In this document: positions 1 to 12,254 of the stretch, one piece after another
Position numbering within the stretch: the stretch's first letter is position 1
How the letters are laid out: every line of letters starts with the position of its first letter
Origin: Vampirovibrionales bacterium
GTDB taxonomy: Bacteria; Cyanobacteriota; Vampirovibrionia; Vampirovibrionales; Vampirovibrionaceae
DNA length: 64,000 nucleotides
Direction of reading: 5' to 3'
Assembly (NCBI GenBank): GCA_016712355.1
Contig: JADJRF010000002.1
Location: forward strand, 1 to 64,000
The notes under the pieces: generated by a model
Databases searched by the model: none
Told to the model about the DNA's origin: nothing
The model's input: only the letters and a program-made list of their open reading frames with translations
Made by a program: the position numbers and the translations under genes

Positions 1-170
1 CCGACCAGCTTCTTCTCCACCGCTCTGGCGGTAAGCACTACCTCGTCGGCTGGAAGATCATCAAGCGGCGCACGACAACGCCGCGCCGGCAGGCAACGTT
101 GAAGATACTGGCGACCGTGGTCAAACGATCGTCTTGATGGCGGACTTCAGTCGATCGTCAAAAGAAACTC
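1..170 (-). pseudogene. Holin N-terminal fragment (copy A)
   Basis: This is the start of the holin gene that is complete at 43673-44272. It is cut by the window edge and disturbed by small indels. Its start codon is at 170. Confidence 0.6.
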
Positions 171-180
171 ATTGCTCTCA

Positions 181-582
181 CGGCTTGGTTTGGGCTTTAT
201 CAGCGCGAAACTGCAAGTGAAACCAGAACGGCAGCAAGCGTCACCTTTGGAGTGTTATATCTCCAGCAGCTTTGCCAAACTTTGCGCGGGCATCGTCTAC
301 ACAATGGCATTTGTTTCAATTTTGCTTGTTCTATCGTCTAGCGATCACCAAAGCGCGATCTTTCCTCTAAGTTTTCGCGCTATCTCTGCTCTGTCCACTT
401 CCTCTCTGCGGATGTGATCGTGAAAATCGCTCGCGGTTGTTTCGATCAACAGCCCCCAACGTTAACGTGTCGTCTTTATCTCTCTCGGTATCGGGGGAGC
501 GAACCGCTCAACTGCCGGCTTCATCTGCATCGTTCGCCATCTTATCGCCGCAACCGGATTTGTGGGGGCAGATCACAGTCAT
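181..582 (-). pseudogene. Small membrane lysis protein, frameshifted (copy A)
   Basis: Equivalent of 44283-44672. Many one- and two-base insertions break the frame, so no meaningful ORF remains. Confidence 0.55.
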
Positions 583-717
583 AACGAAAATCTCGCATTA
601 GGCTACCTTCTACAGCCATTATCCGCGCTCCTTGTAAGCGACTGGCCTGAGTAGTTAGGGCGCGCTCGGTGTTTGCCGCACCGGGCGTGCCGTCGGCTTT
701 CATCTATCTGGCGCGCG

Positions 718-1780
718 CAATGCGGCACGGCGAGCGGGGAGTGTTTCCCGCCGCTTTAGGTTGTCCCCTACGACGTTGTTGTCGATCGCCGTGGGTGGTC
801 GTGAGCTTTAGGAATTGCGCGTTGAGTTCGTTCCCCTCCACTTTGGTTGTCCAAGACACAACCCGCCGCCGCCGGAAAGTCCCGCATCTGCCTTTGGCGT
901 AAGCTCGCCTTGTCAGTGATCAGAACGCCGTAACCGAGAAAAGCGTCGGTACAACTTACCGCCGAAAGATGTCAGGCCGAGCGATGATTTCGACGGCCCT
1001 CCCTTCTGACGGAGGGATGCCAAGCGGCAGAGAGCCATATTCAAAGCGGCCCGTCATTGGGGGCGACTGTGCACATCCGTTGACGCAGCCCTAGCGCGCT
1101 GTCTTGCCAAGAATTACTTTGAGCCCGGCGGCATTGGCGTACCGCACGGCGACGTGGATGACGTGATTAAGTACCCCCTGCGCCGCGCACTTCATGCGGG
1201 CGTATAGACGTCGCCACGCGTGAAAGTCCCGACGCCGCCGTGCCGGACGTTCTCAGCGAACCCCATCCTTTCGCGGTGAACGGATTGCATATGGAAACAG
1301 GCCAGGGCGGCCGGTGGTGGCTATCTGGCGCTCAAAGTGGTGAACGACGCAAAATCCCGACCGAATACACCTCGGCGTTGCTGCCAGGCGTTATTTGGAG
1401 GGTTCCGCCCGTGACGTATGTAGGATTTGCATCCGACGAACTTCCCGGCGGCGTTAAGCAGATCGCCGATTCGCCCCCGCCGGCTTACAATCGCCGTGTT
1501 GGGTGACCCCGCTGGAAGCCGGATCAGACTAGGGCTGGGGTTTTATGTAATCGCAACCGAACTTTCCGGCGCCAAAGTTGAATCCGATCTGGTTGCCCGC
1601 ACCGAGCAGTCCTGCGTTTGACGTCACCTGTTGCAAAAAAGCCAGTTCGTAATTAGCGCTGACCGGCCGGCGCAGCTCCCCGACACAGATGTTCAGCCGT
1701 CATCTTTTGGGTAAAATGCGGGGTCCCCGGCAGGGGGGCTGCCTCTCCTGGTGATGTCCCGACGGCACCCAGTAACCATC
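718..1780 (-). pseudogene. Tail-associated protein, frameshifted (copy A)
   Basis: Equivalent of 44782-45846. The frame is interrupted repeatedly by small insertions. The plus-strand ORFs seen over this stretch are by-products of the damaged sequence. Confidence 0.55.
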
Positions 1781-2081
1781 AGCCGATCTCCACTTGTGCA
1801 CCGCGCAGTGAGGCGGGCGCCAAGTCTCCAGCCGACGGTCTGCCCGATGCTATGTTGCTGCGGCTGGCCGGTCCAGTACCATCTTGCACGGGCACAAGCT
1901 TTTGCGCCGGCACACGCCGTGCCACAACAACGTCGGCGGCGGGAAAATCGCCCCCGAACAACATCATCCCGGCATTCATCAGCGGCAGCGCTGCGGCGCC
2001 AACGCGCTTCAACGCCTCGCCGTGACCGGCGAGATGCAGTGCGCGGTCAGCGAGTTCTCGGGCGTCGCTAATGTCAATCAT
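1779..2081 (-). CDS. Small Cys-containing protein (copy A version)
   Basis: Equivalent of 45846-46148. It is still open for 100 codons from ATG 2081, but compensating indels give a different middle and C-terminal sequence from the copy B product. Copy B should be taken as the true version. Confidence 0.4.
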   Translation of the reverse strand: MIDISDARELADRALHLAGHGEALKRVGAAALPLMNAGMMLFGGDFPAADVVVARRVPAQKLVPVQDGTGPASRSNIASGRPSAGDLAPASLRGAQVEIG

Positions 2082-3332
2082 CAGACGATCTCTGCCCAAA
2101 TTGGCGGCGGCCGCCGTCATGGTCTGGTCAACACGCCCGCCGTGGTCGGAACCGTGCTCTGCGCGCCGTCACGCAGCGTGCGCCGCACCGTGGCGGGCAG
2201 CCCCGGGGTATAACACTGGCATTGCCAGCAACCGTCCATACACCAGGCGGCTCACGCCGTCAGCCAGCGGCGCGTACAGATAAACGCCGGCTGCCAGTCC
2301 CAATCGGGGAGCGTTGGTCGCGCCGATCAGGAAGTTGCATGACGGTTTAAGATGCCCGACAGTTTCTTAGGCCGCCGTTGATGCGCGGCGGGTACCGCGG
2401 AAACCCATGCCGGGCTCATCGCCCGTGTTCGCCCCGGTGAGCTGGAACTGGTACCACCTGTCAATCCAGGGTCGGCGGCCACATCACCGCCATGCGGACA
2501 AAGAAAGCCTTTGATTTATCGTCTGTCGTGAGGTTCTTGGCCTTGCCTGTAACCGGATCGATGTTCCCGGCGGGGTCATCGTCCAGCCGCTCTCTCTGTT
2601 ATCCAGATTTCGCCCCTAAATCCAGCCGCTCGCGTTCGATTGATCGACGCCGGAACGATATCATCAACGGCGCCCCTTCTTGTCGCCTATTTCCGGCGCC
2701 GGGGCGGGTTTCCCTTGCCAGTACAGGTGCCACGAAAACACGTCTGAGGCGGCCATGAATGCCGCGTTCGCCATTAGCGCATCCCACCATGGGCCGGAGT
2801 TGTTGCCGCCTCGCGTGACCGGCCGGAACGATCGAGACGCCCGTAACGACCGTCGCTGTCGGATCAGCGGCGCGGATCGCGGCCGAGCAGCCGATTGCCA
2901 CTTGCGCGTATTGCGCTGCTGTCCAGCCGCGGAAGTCGCATTCGTTGTAGACCTCCCACTCTTTGATCGTCGCCCTGGCGGTTGACCGCCGCCGTAACGA
3001 AAGCATACAGCGACGGCAAGTCGGCCGGGTTTGGATAGATGTTTCCGCCGACGCTGGTCGATGAAGCCCAGGCCGGCGTTTGCGAGACTCTAACGCCCAG
3101 GCAGTTGATGTTGTTGGACTTCAGTGCGGCGACGGGCTGTCAATCTCCGCCCACTTGTACGCAGAGTCGCGCGCCGGCTCGACGCTGGACCACTGTATGT
3201 GCCGCCGGAGATCAATGCGCGGGTGAACGTCAGCGGCGCCCGTGACGGCCGTATTGCCGATGCGCGTGCCGAGGCGGAAGCCCGCATCGGCTGGTAAGGT
3301 GCGCCGGACGTGGCGAAGCAGCAGCCGGCCAC
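2081..3332 (-). pseudogene. GH-A-type tail glycanase, frameshifted (copy A)
   Basis: Equivalent of 46148-47404. Open pieces at 2599-3006 and 3090-3332 match the intact protein. The rest is broken by small indels. Confidence 0.6.
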
Positions 3333-3337
3333 GTCGG

Positions 3338-5143
3338 CTGCTCAATCACGATAGATGTTGCCGTTGCGCCGCACGCACGCCGCTTTGTTTGGCGGCAGTG
3401 TGGAAACGGCGATCGTCCCGCCGGTCGCGTTCTGCAGCGTGCACGGCGCTTCCGGCACGATCGTCACGTTGGCCGCCGCGCCAGTTATACAAGGGCAGCC
3501 ACTGGCAACGCGCGGCGTTAGTCAGCGTGGCGGTGATGACCGTCGTGCCCGCGCCGACAAAAGTCGACGAACAGGACGAGCAGCCCGATCACCTGCGCCG
3601 TCGAAACCCTCCTCCGTATTCGAGACACGGTCAGCAGAGCTCGCGGTGGAACGGCGACACGAAGACGCGGGTTGCCGTTTCGGTGATGGCGTCGGCATCA
3701 GGAGTGCCCGTGGACACGCCCAACAGCGTCCGCACATCGGCCGCCGACAATTGCGACCAGGCGCCAGACCCGGATGCGCGGCCGATCAGGCCGGGCGCGC
3801 TGGCGTTGACGAGTTTTGCCAGCGTAACGGTGTTGTCGCCGAGGCTGATGGCGCTTGATTGCCATGCCGTACTGCCGAGCTCGGCGTTGATACGCGTGAC
3901 AATATCCGGGCCGTTGACCGATCCGGTGTTGATCGGGGTTGACTTGTTTAAAGCTTGCCCACATGTTGCCGAGTGTTGCCGGTCGCCCCCGTCGCCACCG
4001 CCGTACTGCAGCCGGATGCGCGTCGTCGCTGTCTTTGCGCCGGCCGGGCACGAAACCTCCGTGCCGAATACCTGACCAGTGCCATTGCTGCCATCGATCA
4101 TTACCTCGGCGTTTAACGACGTCCAATTCGTGTTGTAGCCGCCGGCGGCGGTAGAATACTGCCATTGAAACTTGCTGCCCGTCGGCGCTGGGGAACCAGC
4201 CGACACATAGGCCTGCTATGATGGTTGTGCAGGGTAAGGTCGCGCTGCCATCGGCGATTCTGGCTGGCGACCTCGCCCGTTGAGACAGGCACCGTCATAT
4301 TTGAGGTGGCCGTTGACCACGAAATCTCGTCTGAGTCGGTCGCGGCTGCGTCGGCCGGCGCGAGTTGCGCGCTCGGAACGTAGCCGCTGGAATTGAGGCT
4401 TGCGTATCCGTTGACCGCACCCTTGCGGCTGATACGCTCGCACTCGGCATCGATCTCGGCAGCCAGTGCGGATACCGTCACCTGATGACCAGTTTCCAGC
4501 CGGCGTGTAGGCAATCGACGTGGCGTTGATACCGGCGACCGCATCCGCAACCGCGTCCGTGATGGCCGAGCCGATGTCGGTCGAATTGACCTTGCTGTCG
4601 AGCGCCGTCGTAGACCCGTGATTTGGGCGATTTCGTGCCCGTGATCGGAAGCGGCCTTCAGTTCAAGCGCGCCCGTAAGCCCCGTGATGTCGGCAATCGC
4701 TTAGGTCGTCTGCGCCTGGGATGAGATTGCCGTCCTCATCCATCTCGCGGCCGTTGAATGAGTGCGCGAAGGCTTTGCGCCAGGGTCGCCCCATACAACA
4801 CGTCGAAAGCCGCGGCAATGGCGGGAGCGGTCAGCCCGTTTTCGCTGAGAATGGCCTCGACGTCCGTCCCAAGGCGAGTGTTCAGGAGATCCAGCACGAG
4901 ATCGCCGGTCACCGCCGCCAGCAAGTCCGTCAGCTTGTCGCGGTCAGCCTGGCCGAGCAGATAAAGGGCGCCAGTTCCGAAAACGCCGTTACGCCGACGG
5001 ACCCGGGAATCAGCTTGCCGATGACAAGATGGGGAGAACTCCGCCGTATCGTCGTCGAACAACGCGATGGGCTCACGCTCTGACACGTTGGGGTTTGCCG
5101 TCGTAACGGCGGCGACCTTACCGCCCTTTGGCTGTAAAGGCAT
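3338..5143 (-). pseudogene. Tail fibre protein, frameshifted (copy A)
   Basis: Equivalent of 47410-49215, with the same start context (GGAG seven bases before ATG at 5143). Open pieces lie at 3631-4206, 4113-4550 and 4736-5143. Differences from copy B are almost all single-base gains or losses. Confidence 0.6.
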
Positions 5144-5155
5144 CTTGCTACTCCG

Positions 5156-5442
5156 CTAGGAAATTTCGCCGCCGTCGAAAGAGCCGACGCCCGCTGTTGC
5201 ATCGCCGCCAATTTCGCCGCCATCCAGCGCCCCATATGGCGCCGTTGCATCGCCGCCGATCTCGCCGCCATCCAAGGTGCTGGGTATGCTATCCCCGCCT
5301 CCGAACAGCTCTGCCATATCCGCCGCCGACACAGTGTAAAACTCGCCGGACTGGGCGCGAAACAGGGAACCCGCCGGATACAAAGTTTGGCGTACCGCCG
5401 CTAATCCAGGCCGATCATTCTGGGGTCAAGAGGTTCAATCAC
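5156..5442 (-). pseudogene. Gly/Asp repeat protein, frameshifted (copy A)
   Basis: Equivalent of 49228-49512. The C-terminal DGGEIGGDATA repeats are preserved in the open piece 5156-5383. Indels separate it from the GTG start at 5442. Confidence 0.55.
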
Positions 5443-5446
5443 GGCG

Positions 5447-6743
5447 CTACCCCACGTTGTTTTGCAATGACTTTCGTCGCAGTCGCGATCGGCGACCTTC
5501 GTTGACCCGTTCCGTCAAGTTGCCAACGCACATTGCCTTCGACCATGAAATGGTCGTTAGCGCCAACGAGGAAGACGCCATAGGAATGCGTCGGCAAAGG
5601 CCGATTGCCGGCCCGATTGTGTTGCCTGATACCCGGAAGCGCTGCGCGCCCGCGCCGATAGCAACGCCCGCGAAAGCCCCGGCTGCCGACTGGCTGTTGC
5701 TCAAATATGATTGTTCGAGATATCAACGGCGACCGGTCCGGCATTCAGCACGACGCCCTGCTGCCAATTGCCCATTATCCGAGTTGTGCGGGCGATGATC
5801 TCGCCACGGAAGTTGGAACCAATGACGAGGCCGTTTCCGGTTAGGCACGATCCCAGCCAAGAGTGCTCCATATAGAAACCCTCGCCCGCGGTCCAGGATC
5901 ACGCCGTTTCCGTAGTTATGGTCGCCCTCAATGTCGTAGACGTAGCACCATATCGGAAACGACGATCCCGTATTGGCGCTGTCGGTCATAAACAGCGCGT
6001 TGCCGCCGTTCAGGCAGATCGCCTTATCAACGATCAGAGAATAGGCATAAGGTCGTAAACGATTGGCGTCGCGAACATGTTGGCGACGAAGCGCCACTGC
6101 ATCCGCCATCAGTGATCTGAGATGTGAACGCCGTTGCAGGCGTCGTGCCTGGGATGCCGGATGGTCCGGTGCCGGTTGTAGCGGAAGTGCCGGCGACAGA
6201 GCATTGATAGATATTCCCGGCGTTGATCAGAATGGCGCCCTGAGCGTAAGCCGTCCCGATTGTCCACAGTTTGCGGGATCCCCACGGGTAAGGGTACGGG
6301 TTGTCGCTGGTCAGGTCGGAAATGATCCAGTCGATACGACCGGAACCCCGATGATCCCGTGTATCGGACGCCGGGATTTGCCCCAGCATTGACCGGACAT
6401 GCACCCGCGACACCCGGCATTCTGTCGGGCCGAAAACATCTATGCCGTTCCAGCCGCTGAAAATGCGCACATCTTCGACCGAGCACCGGAAACAACCGTG
6501 GGGGAATGCGCAACTCTGCGCCGCCAGGATTGGCCGCAATTGCGGAGAGAATTGCCGCCGTGTTTTCCGTCGCCGTTGCATCCGGGGAAAGCCCGTATTC
6601 GCGGACATCGACCGGAGACGCCGATACCGGTTCGCGCCAGAACGGGCGGCCGGCTGGGTCTGTTTCAAGCCGTCGGCTGGGCGGCCCGTCGGCCACGGCC
6701 GGGCCAGAAAGGTCGATTGCCCCAGGATGAAAGTGCCTGCCAA
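5447..6743 (-). pseudogene. Tailspike beta-helix part, broken (copy A)
   Basis: This is the C-terminal part of the tailspike found intact at 49517-51877. Besides single-base indels, about 197 bases present in copy B (50572-50768) are missing near 6500. That removes about 66 codons of the beta-helix and shifts the frame. Confidence 0.6.
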
Positions 6744-6755
6744 AGATCGAGGCGC

Positions 6756-7607
6756 TCAAATTGCGCTTTCGATTATTCCGCCGGTGACTTTGCCCCAAAT
6801 CTTTAGCCCGGCCTGCAGCTCGTTCTCGCCAGGGTTGTCCTTTACTGGCAACAACAGGTTGATTGCCTGAGACGGCCCGAAGGTGTCGTCGATCTCCCAG
6901 ATGCCAACCTGCGGCACGCCACCGAGGTTCAGGGTCACTGCGTTCTCGCTCGCCGCCGGAGACGGCAACGGATAAACTTGGATACCGTCTACCAGCGTAA
7001 ACGGCCCCCACTCGCGGATTGACGCCGCCCCCGCCTGCGATGCGAGCTGCGCGGCGGTGGCGGCCAAGTCGCGCGCTTCCTTGGCGATGACGTCGGCGGA
7101 AGCGGCAAGGCCAACGGTCGCGTCTGGATCGTAGGCTGTCACGCCGATTGCCGTACCCGCCTCGTTGAACACCAGCGCGCGCCGCGCGGCTGGCTGCGGC
7201 AGCGTCGTGTCAACGGTTCCAGTCGCTGTCGGCGCAAGACGCAACGCGCGGCCGACTTCCTCGGCCACCTGCTGCGTCTGCATCTGCTGCGAATCAAGTT
7301 CGTCGTTGACGGTCTTCGCTCGGAATTGCCCAGCTTCTGGGAAGTCCGTCAGGCGGGCATATGGCCGCGTCCGCAAGATAGTGATCGTCTGGCCGTCTGC
7401 CGGCGCGGCGGCAAGCGTGATGGTGCCGCCGGAAGTCTGCCGCACGCCTGCCACGGTATAGGCGTCAGCCGCGAGCAGCGTACCGCTCGCATAGACGGAG
7501 ATGTCGCTCTCCGAGAGAATGGGAAAGGGAAACGCGTGCGTGAGGACGGAAGCAGATGCAACGTGCTGAACCCGAGGAGCGACCGCAGAAACTTGGACGT
7601 CGGGCAT
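6756..7607 (-). pseudogene. Tailspike N-terminal part (copy A)
   Basis: This is an open piece of 283 codons covering the virion-binding N-terminal domain of the tailspike, starting at ATG 7607. Between 7138 and 7290 it differs from 51408-51560 by a cluster of frame-preserving substitutions (for example NEAGTAIGV against DTAAAAIVT). This looks like strain variation rather than sequencing noise. Confidence 0.7.
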
Positions 7608-7678
7608 GCCATAGCCACCGGTCTGTGTAGGTGGCTCTCTATATATGCCCTATTTAGTCTGGTGTCACGGGGGTTGGT

Positions 7679-9136
7679 CTACCTGTTATCGGGGATGCCC
7701 AGCGATGCGTTGATGCCGTGCTCCGCTTCGTCAAACGCCTTCCGCAGATAGAACAGGTTTTGCAGCGGAACGAGCTTGCGAAGCCTGTGTGTGTCGCCGG
7801 ATGAGAACCCGTCGCCCGCAACGCTTGCGCGGTATCTCGAACAGCAAATCCTTGCGCCGGCTCGAAGGTTGGCCCCCAAAACGGCGCCCATCTCGTTACG
7901 AGAAGCGAACCGCGATCCTTGCTTTCCGGTGATAGCCGATATGCCGATGTTTCCGCCGGTCATTTTTTCCGCGATGTTGTTGGCGTCGAATAGCCACCCG
8001 GTGACGCCGCTGCGATCGATGCCCTCCTGCACCCAGACTGCCGGGTCGTCGCTCACTTCCTGCCCGGCGAGCGTCTGCTTCAGCAAGTAGGTGATCATTC
8101 CGAGACCGGTCATGAGCGCGACGCCCGAGAGCGTTTCGGCATCTCTCCGCTGCAGCCCGGCCAGCAGCACGCGCTGGTTTGCCGCCAGCCCAAACGATCG
8201 GAATTGCCCGACAACCTTGCCGAGTTCCGTGCTCATCCACAGCGGCTTATCACCAACCCCGGGCGTTACGATTATCTCGTCAACTTCCTGCGCCAAGGCC
8301 GCCCTGTAGACGTTGGCGGCATCGCGATATGTCCACTTCGCGGTGTTCGCCCACCATACGCCGCTGTCTTTCGTGCCGTGCTTCTCGAACTCGCCGGCGA
8401 TCTTCAGCGCCATGCCTTCGTCGATGCCAAGCCGCGCCAGCCGGGTAATTTCCTTCTGCCCGATCTGCTGGCCCTCGGCAATCTTCGTCACCGCACGCAA
8501 CGTCCGCGTCTGCGTGATCATGCCCGAGAGCTGCTTTGCTGCGGCATTCCACGGGCTCATGAGGGTAGCGACGCCAAACTTGCTTGTTGCCCACGATAGC
8601 CCGCGCTCAAGCCCACTTTGCCGGCTGTAGGAATCCATCACGTCATAGAGCGCGGTTGCTCGGCTATCGAGCACCATGTCCAGCGCAGTGCCTGCCAATT
8701 TGGTCTCTTCGGCCGACAGCCTGACGGCGCGCAGCCCGTGCGCCAGCGGGACAATGCCATCGCGCATCGTGCGCCAGAGCCCGTGCACCATAACCGGGCG
8801 CGCAATATCGCTGATCGCCGAAATCGTTATACCGCCGAGCAGCCGCAGATAGTTCAGGTCGCGCGCCATTCGCCCGGCGCGCACCGCCAGTCCGTGCGGA
8901 TCGTCCGGGATGCGATAGTTCCCGCGCAGCCTGTCGCGCATCGCCGTCAGGTCGGCAAGGTCGCTCTCTTTCCGGTTCCTCAGCCGTAGCCGTTCTGCCT
9001 CAGTCGTTGCCGCCTTGATCTTGTCGTTGTATCCGCGGCGCACCTTGTCGAGCGCGTCCGCCATGTCGAGTTGCCCATTGAACCGCGCGGCGATCTCGAC
9101 GTCCGGCGCCATCGTGCGGGTGTAGATGCGGGCCAC
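7679..9136 (-). pseudogene. Giant internal virion protein, C-terminal piece (copy A)
   Basis: This 485-codon piece covers the last third of the ejection protein. It reads straight through the site near 8286 where copy B has an extra base (near 52556), so copy A is correct there. Substitution clusters at 8531-8720 change a few residues (RLSAEE against KLSAGE) while keeping the frame. Confidence 0.7.
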
Positions 9137-9268
9137 CTTATCGATGTCCGACTCTAGCCACGGTTCAATGAGCTTGTCAGGAATGTTGAATGTCCGTTCC
9201 TTCAGCGGTCCGCGCTCGAGCGTAATTGCCTCGTAGCGGGTGCGGCCCGGTTACCGGACACCAGCGCA

Positions 9269-9880
9269 TCAGTGATCTGATCGGCGATGTCGCGGAGTCA
9301 GCTGCCCAAGCTTGCCGTCGGCATCTTCCAGGGACCGGCTGAGTTTCGCCGACGTGGCGCCAAGCCGGCGATCCTCGATCTCGATCTCGCGCAGCCGCTT
9401 GGGCTCCAGCTTTCTAGCCTTGCCGCCGGTGATCGCCGCCATCGCCTGATCGTTCGTCGCCTTTCCCAGGTCGATGCCCGCCTCGTCGAGCGCCTGGATG
9501 ACGTCATCGACGGCTTGCATCTCGGCAACCTTGTCCAGGTCCGCCGTGCGATAGACCGGATCGCCGCCGAGGTCGCGCCGCAGCGCTTCCATAAGCGCAT
9601 CAGGTAGTGGCCGCTCGTCGCCGACGCCGAGGAATCCTGCTTCCCATGCCTTGAAGGTCGCGTCGTCGAGCGTCATCCCGCTCTTGTCGTTGAGCAGGCC
9701 GACCTGTTCCTTGCGCGTGCCGATGCGCGCCGTCAACTCGCCGCCTTGATCCTGCAGCCCGCCGTTCTTGCGCAGGAACCCGATGAGCGACTCCGGCGGC
9801 TTCGGCAACCCGCGCCCGCTGCGGATGGCGTTCAGCATCTTCGCCATCTCGCCCTGAGTCTCAGGCTTGGCCGTGAACAT
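9269..9880 (-). pseudogene. Giant internal virion protein, middle piece (copy A)
   Basis: This piece is shifted relative to both flanking pieces. A 218-base block, present as 53568-53785, is missing at about 9298. It encodes part of an Ala/Glu/Lys-rich helical region. Confidence 0.55.
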
Positions 9881-11988
9881 ATCTTTGCGCTTCGACAGCC
9901 TGTAGATATGCCGGCCAATGGCCTTGATGTCGTTCTGCCCGCGCTTGATGAAGCCGTCGAGCGCGGCGATCTTCTCTTGAACCTTGACCTCGGCCGCGTC
10001 CGGCTTTGCAAACGGCGACCTTGAGCCTTCGCCGCCTTGGCCGCGTCCTTCAATGACGTCGCTTTCTGTTCCATCGCCCGCACCGCCCGGCTCGCTTGCG
10101 CGCCAATATCCGTGCTGGCGCCAGGAACCTCGCCCAGCCAGCGGATCGCCAGATTTTGCAGCTCCTGCACATCCGTTTCCGGCAGCGCCATCCCCTTGGC
10201 CGTGCCCTCGACGCCGCCCTGCACCCGCAACGGCGACCGGGCTTTCGCCGTCAGTTCGAGAACCCGCGTCTTTGCCGCAGTGTCCATGCCCGTCACGGCA
10301 GAACTTGCCGCCTGATCGAGAGCTTCCACAAGCTGCTTCAGCCGGATATTGGACGGAAGCGCCGGGCCTTCGCGAACCATCGCCGCCGCGTCGGGAACCT
10401 CGGCTGTTGCCGCCTCGATGACCGCGCGCAGCTGTGCCTCAGCTTGCTCTTTGGTGCTCCTGGAAGCCGCACCCGACATCTCGTCGGCGAGCCGTTGCTG
10501 GCCCAGCCACTGCGTTACAACGTCAAGGAAATCTCCGCGCTGGGCGCTGATCTTCTCGGTGTTGTAAACCCGCGTCAGGTAGCTGATGGCCGTCTTGACA
10601 TCGACGTCTTTGGGCAGCAGGCCAAGCTCAATCGCCCGTTCCTTCAGCGGATCGAACAACTCGCGACGCATAGCCTGGGCGGCCTTGGTCACCGCCGGCT
10701 TCAGATCGTCGCGGATGATGAGTGGATCGCCAGTGTCCCCCTCGCGCATCGCCAGTCCGACAAGTTCGTTGAACCGATCGCGCCCGACGTTCGTGCCGCC
10801 AGCCCGCAACTCGCGGTAGGCGTCATCGACAGAGCGCAATCCGGTGTAGAGCTTCCCGTGCCATTGCTTCGCCAATTCCTCGACCGGCGGGCCACCGGTA
10901 ATGAAGTCCGCATGCTTGGCCCGCGTGATGCCGCTTTGCGAGATCAGCTCCTCGCTGATCTGCCGCGCCGTCACTTCGTCGGATGTCGCCAGCCGCATTA
11001 CGGGCGTTCCGACGGCTGGCGTTCGCGCCTGCACCCTGGCGATACCTTCAATACCACCGGCAAGCCGCTCTTGCTCCAACGTGGTATCAAGCACCGCCGA
11101 CGCGCCCACACTGCCGCGTTGAGGCTGTGGCGACGGCGCATCCATGTAGCTGTCCAGCGCGCTTGATAGCCGCGCAATCGTGTTCGCACCCTCAGCCTTC
11201 GCGAATGTCCCGATGGCGCCGCCCAGGAGCCCGGATAGTAGCGTCCCTGTCCCGATGGCGACGGCTGACTCCTCGGCCGTGCGCGCCTCCTGCGTGGCCT
11301 GGAAAATGGCCTCTGCTGCTGCCGTGCCAGCAAAGCCACCGGCCGCCGTCCGCCCGGCACCAATTGCGATATTTGCTGCCCTTGACGCTTTCCATGCGCC
11401 ACCGCCGATCGGGATGAGGTTGATCGGGTCGATCAATCCAGCACCAACTTGCGCCGCCACGCCAAGCGCTCCGGCATCGGAGAGCACTTGCCGATCCTCC
11501 AGCTCGCGGCGGATGCGCTGCGCCTTGATGGCGAACTCGTCACGGTTGCGGATGGTGGCGAACGCGTCGACGAACGGCGCGAGGTCAGGCGCCTTGACGG
11601 CCTCCATGATCGGGTCGAACGTCTCATCGATCGGGAATAGCCCGGGCGTCATCGCCTGCGCCAGGCTGCCGATCGTGTTCTGCTGCCGGAACGCCGCGCC
11701 GGCCGTCTCGGAAAATGCCGGCGCCTGCCCGGATAACTGCCGCGCCGTGCTCGCCCGCACGCGGAGGTTTGTCGGCAGATCGGCCGGGCGCTCGAACTCA
11801 GTCACGAACATCCGCGCCGCATCTTCCGCCGTAACGGCACCGTTCATCCGGGCCCGCAACGTGCCAAAGTCGCGGCCTACCTCATCGTCTAGGAAGTCCA
11901 GCTGCGTGTTGACGTCGCGCCAATCCTTGCCCCGGCCCGTGGCGAACGCCTCAAGCGCCTTCCGTCGTGGCCCGTTCCATTGCAGCAA
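9832..11988 (-). pseudogene. Giant internal virion protein, N-terminal piece (copy A)
   Basis: This 718-codon open piece reads through the region near 10190 and 10431, where copy B has a missing base (near 54685) and two extra bases (near 54918). It therefore repairs copy B. It is itself cut off from the true start at 12254 by a missing C near 12110. Confidence 0.7.
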
Positions 11989-12026
11989 GCCGAACGAGTT
12001 GCCGTTGTCGCCGATCGCGGCCGGGT

Positions 12027-12254
12027 TCAGCGGCGCGTCGTGCCGAGCCCCGCCGGCCTCATGCGCCGCGTTGGCGGCAATACCGTGCGCGGCGTTCTTC
12101 GACCACCCCGCTGCTCCAGCATTGCGGCCAGGCCCGATGGCGTAAGGGCGCCCGACGCTTGCGGCTTTGGCCGCGCCGAGATGTCAACGCCGGACGGGGA
12201 GAACCCGGCGCCGCGCAGCCCTTGGACGACATCGGCCTCCGAAAAGATCGGCAT
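12027..12254 (-). pseudogene. Giant internal virion protein, extreme N-terminus (copy A)
   Basis: This fragment starts at ATG 12254 with MPIFSEADVVQGLRG, identical to the start of the copy B gene at 56744. It runs out of frame after the missing C near 12110. Confidence 0.6.

Noticed and set aside
7138..7290. Diversity-generating retroelement acting on the tailspike
   Set aside because: The substitutions are not adenine-specific, no template repeat is present, and no reverse transcriptase gene was found. Strain mixture fits better.
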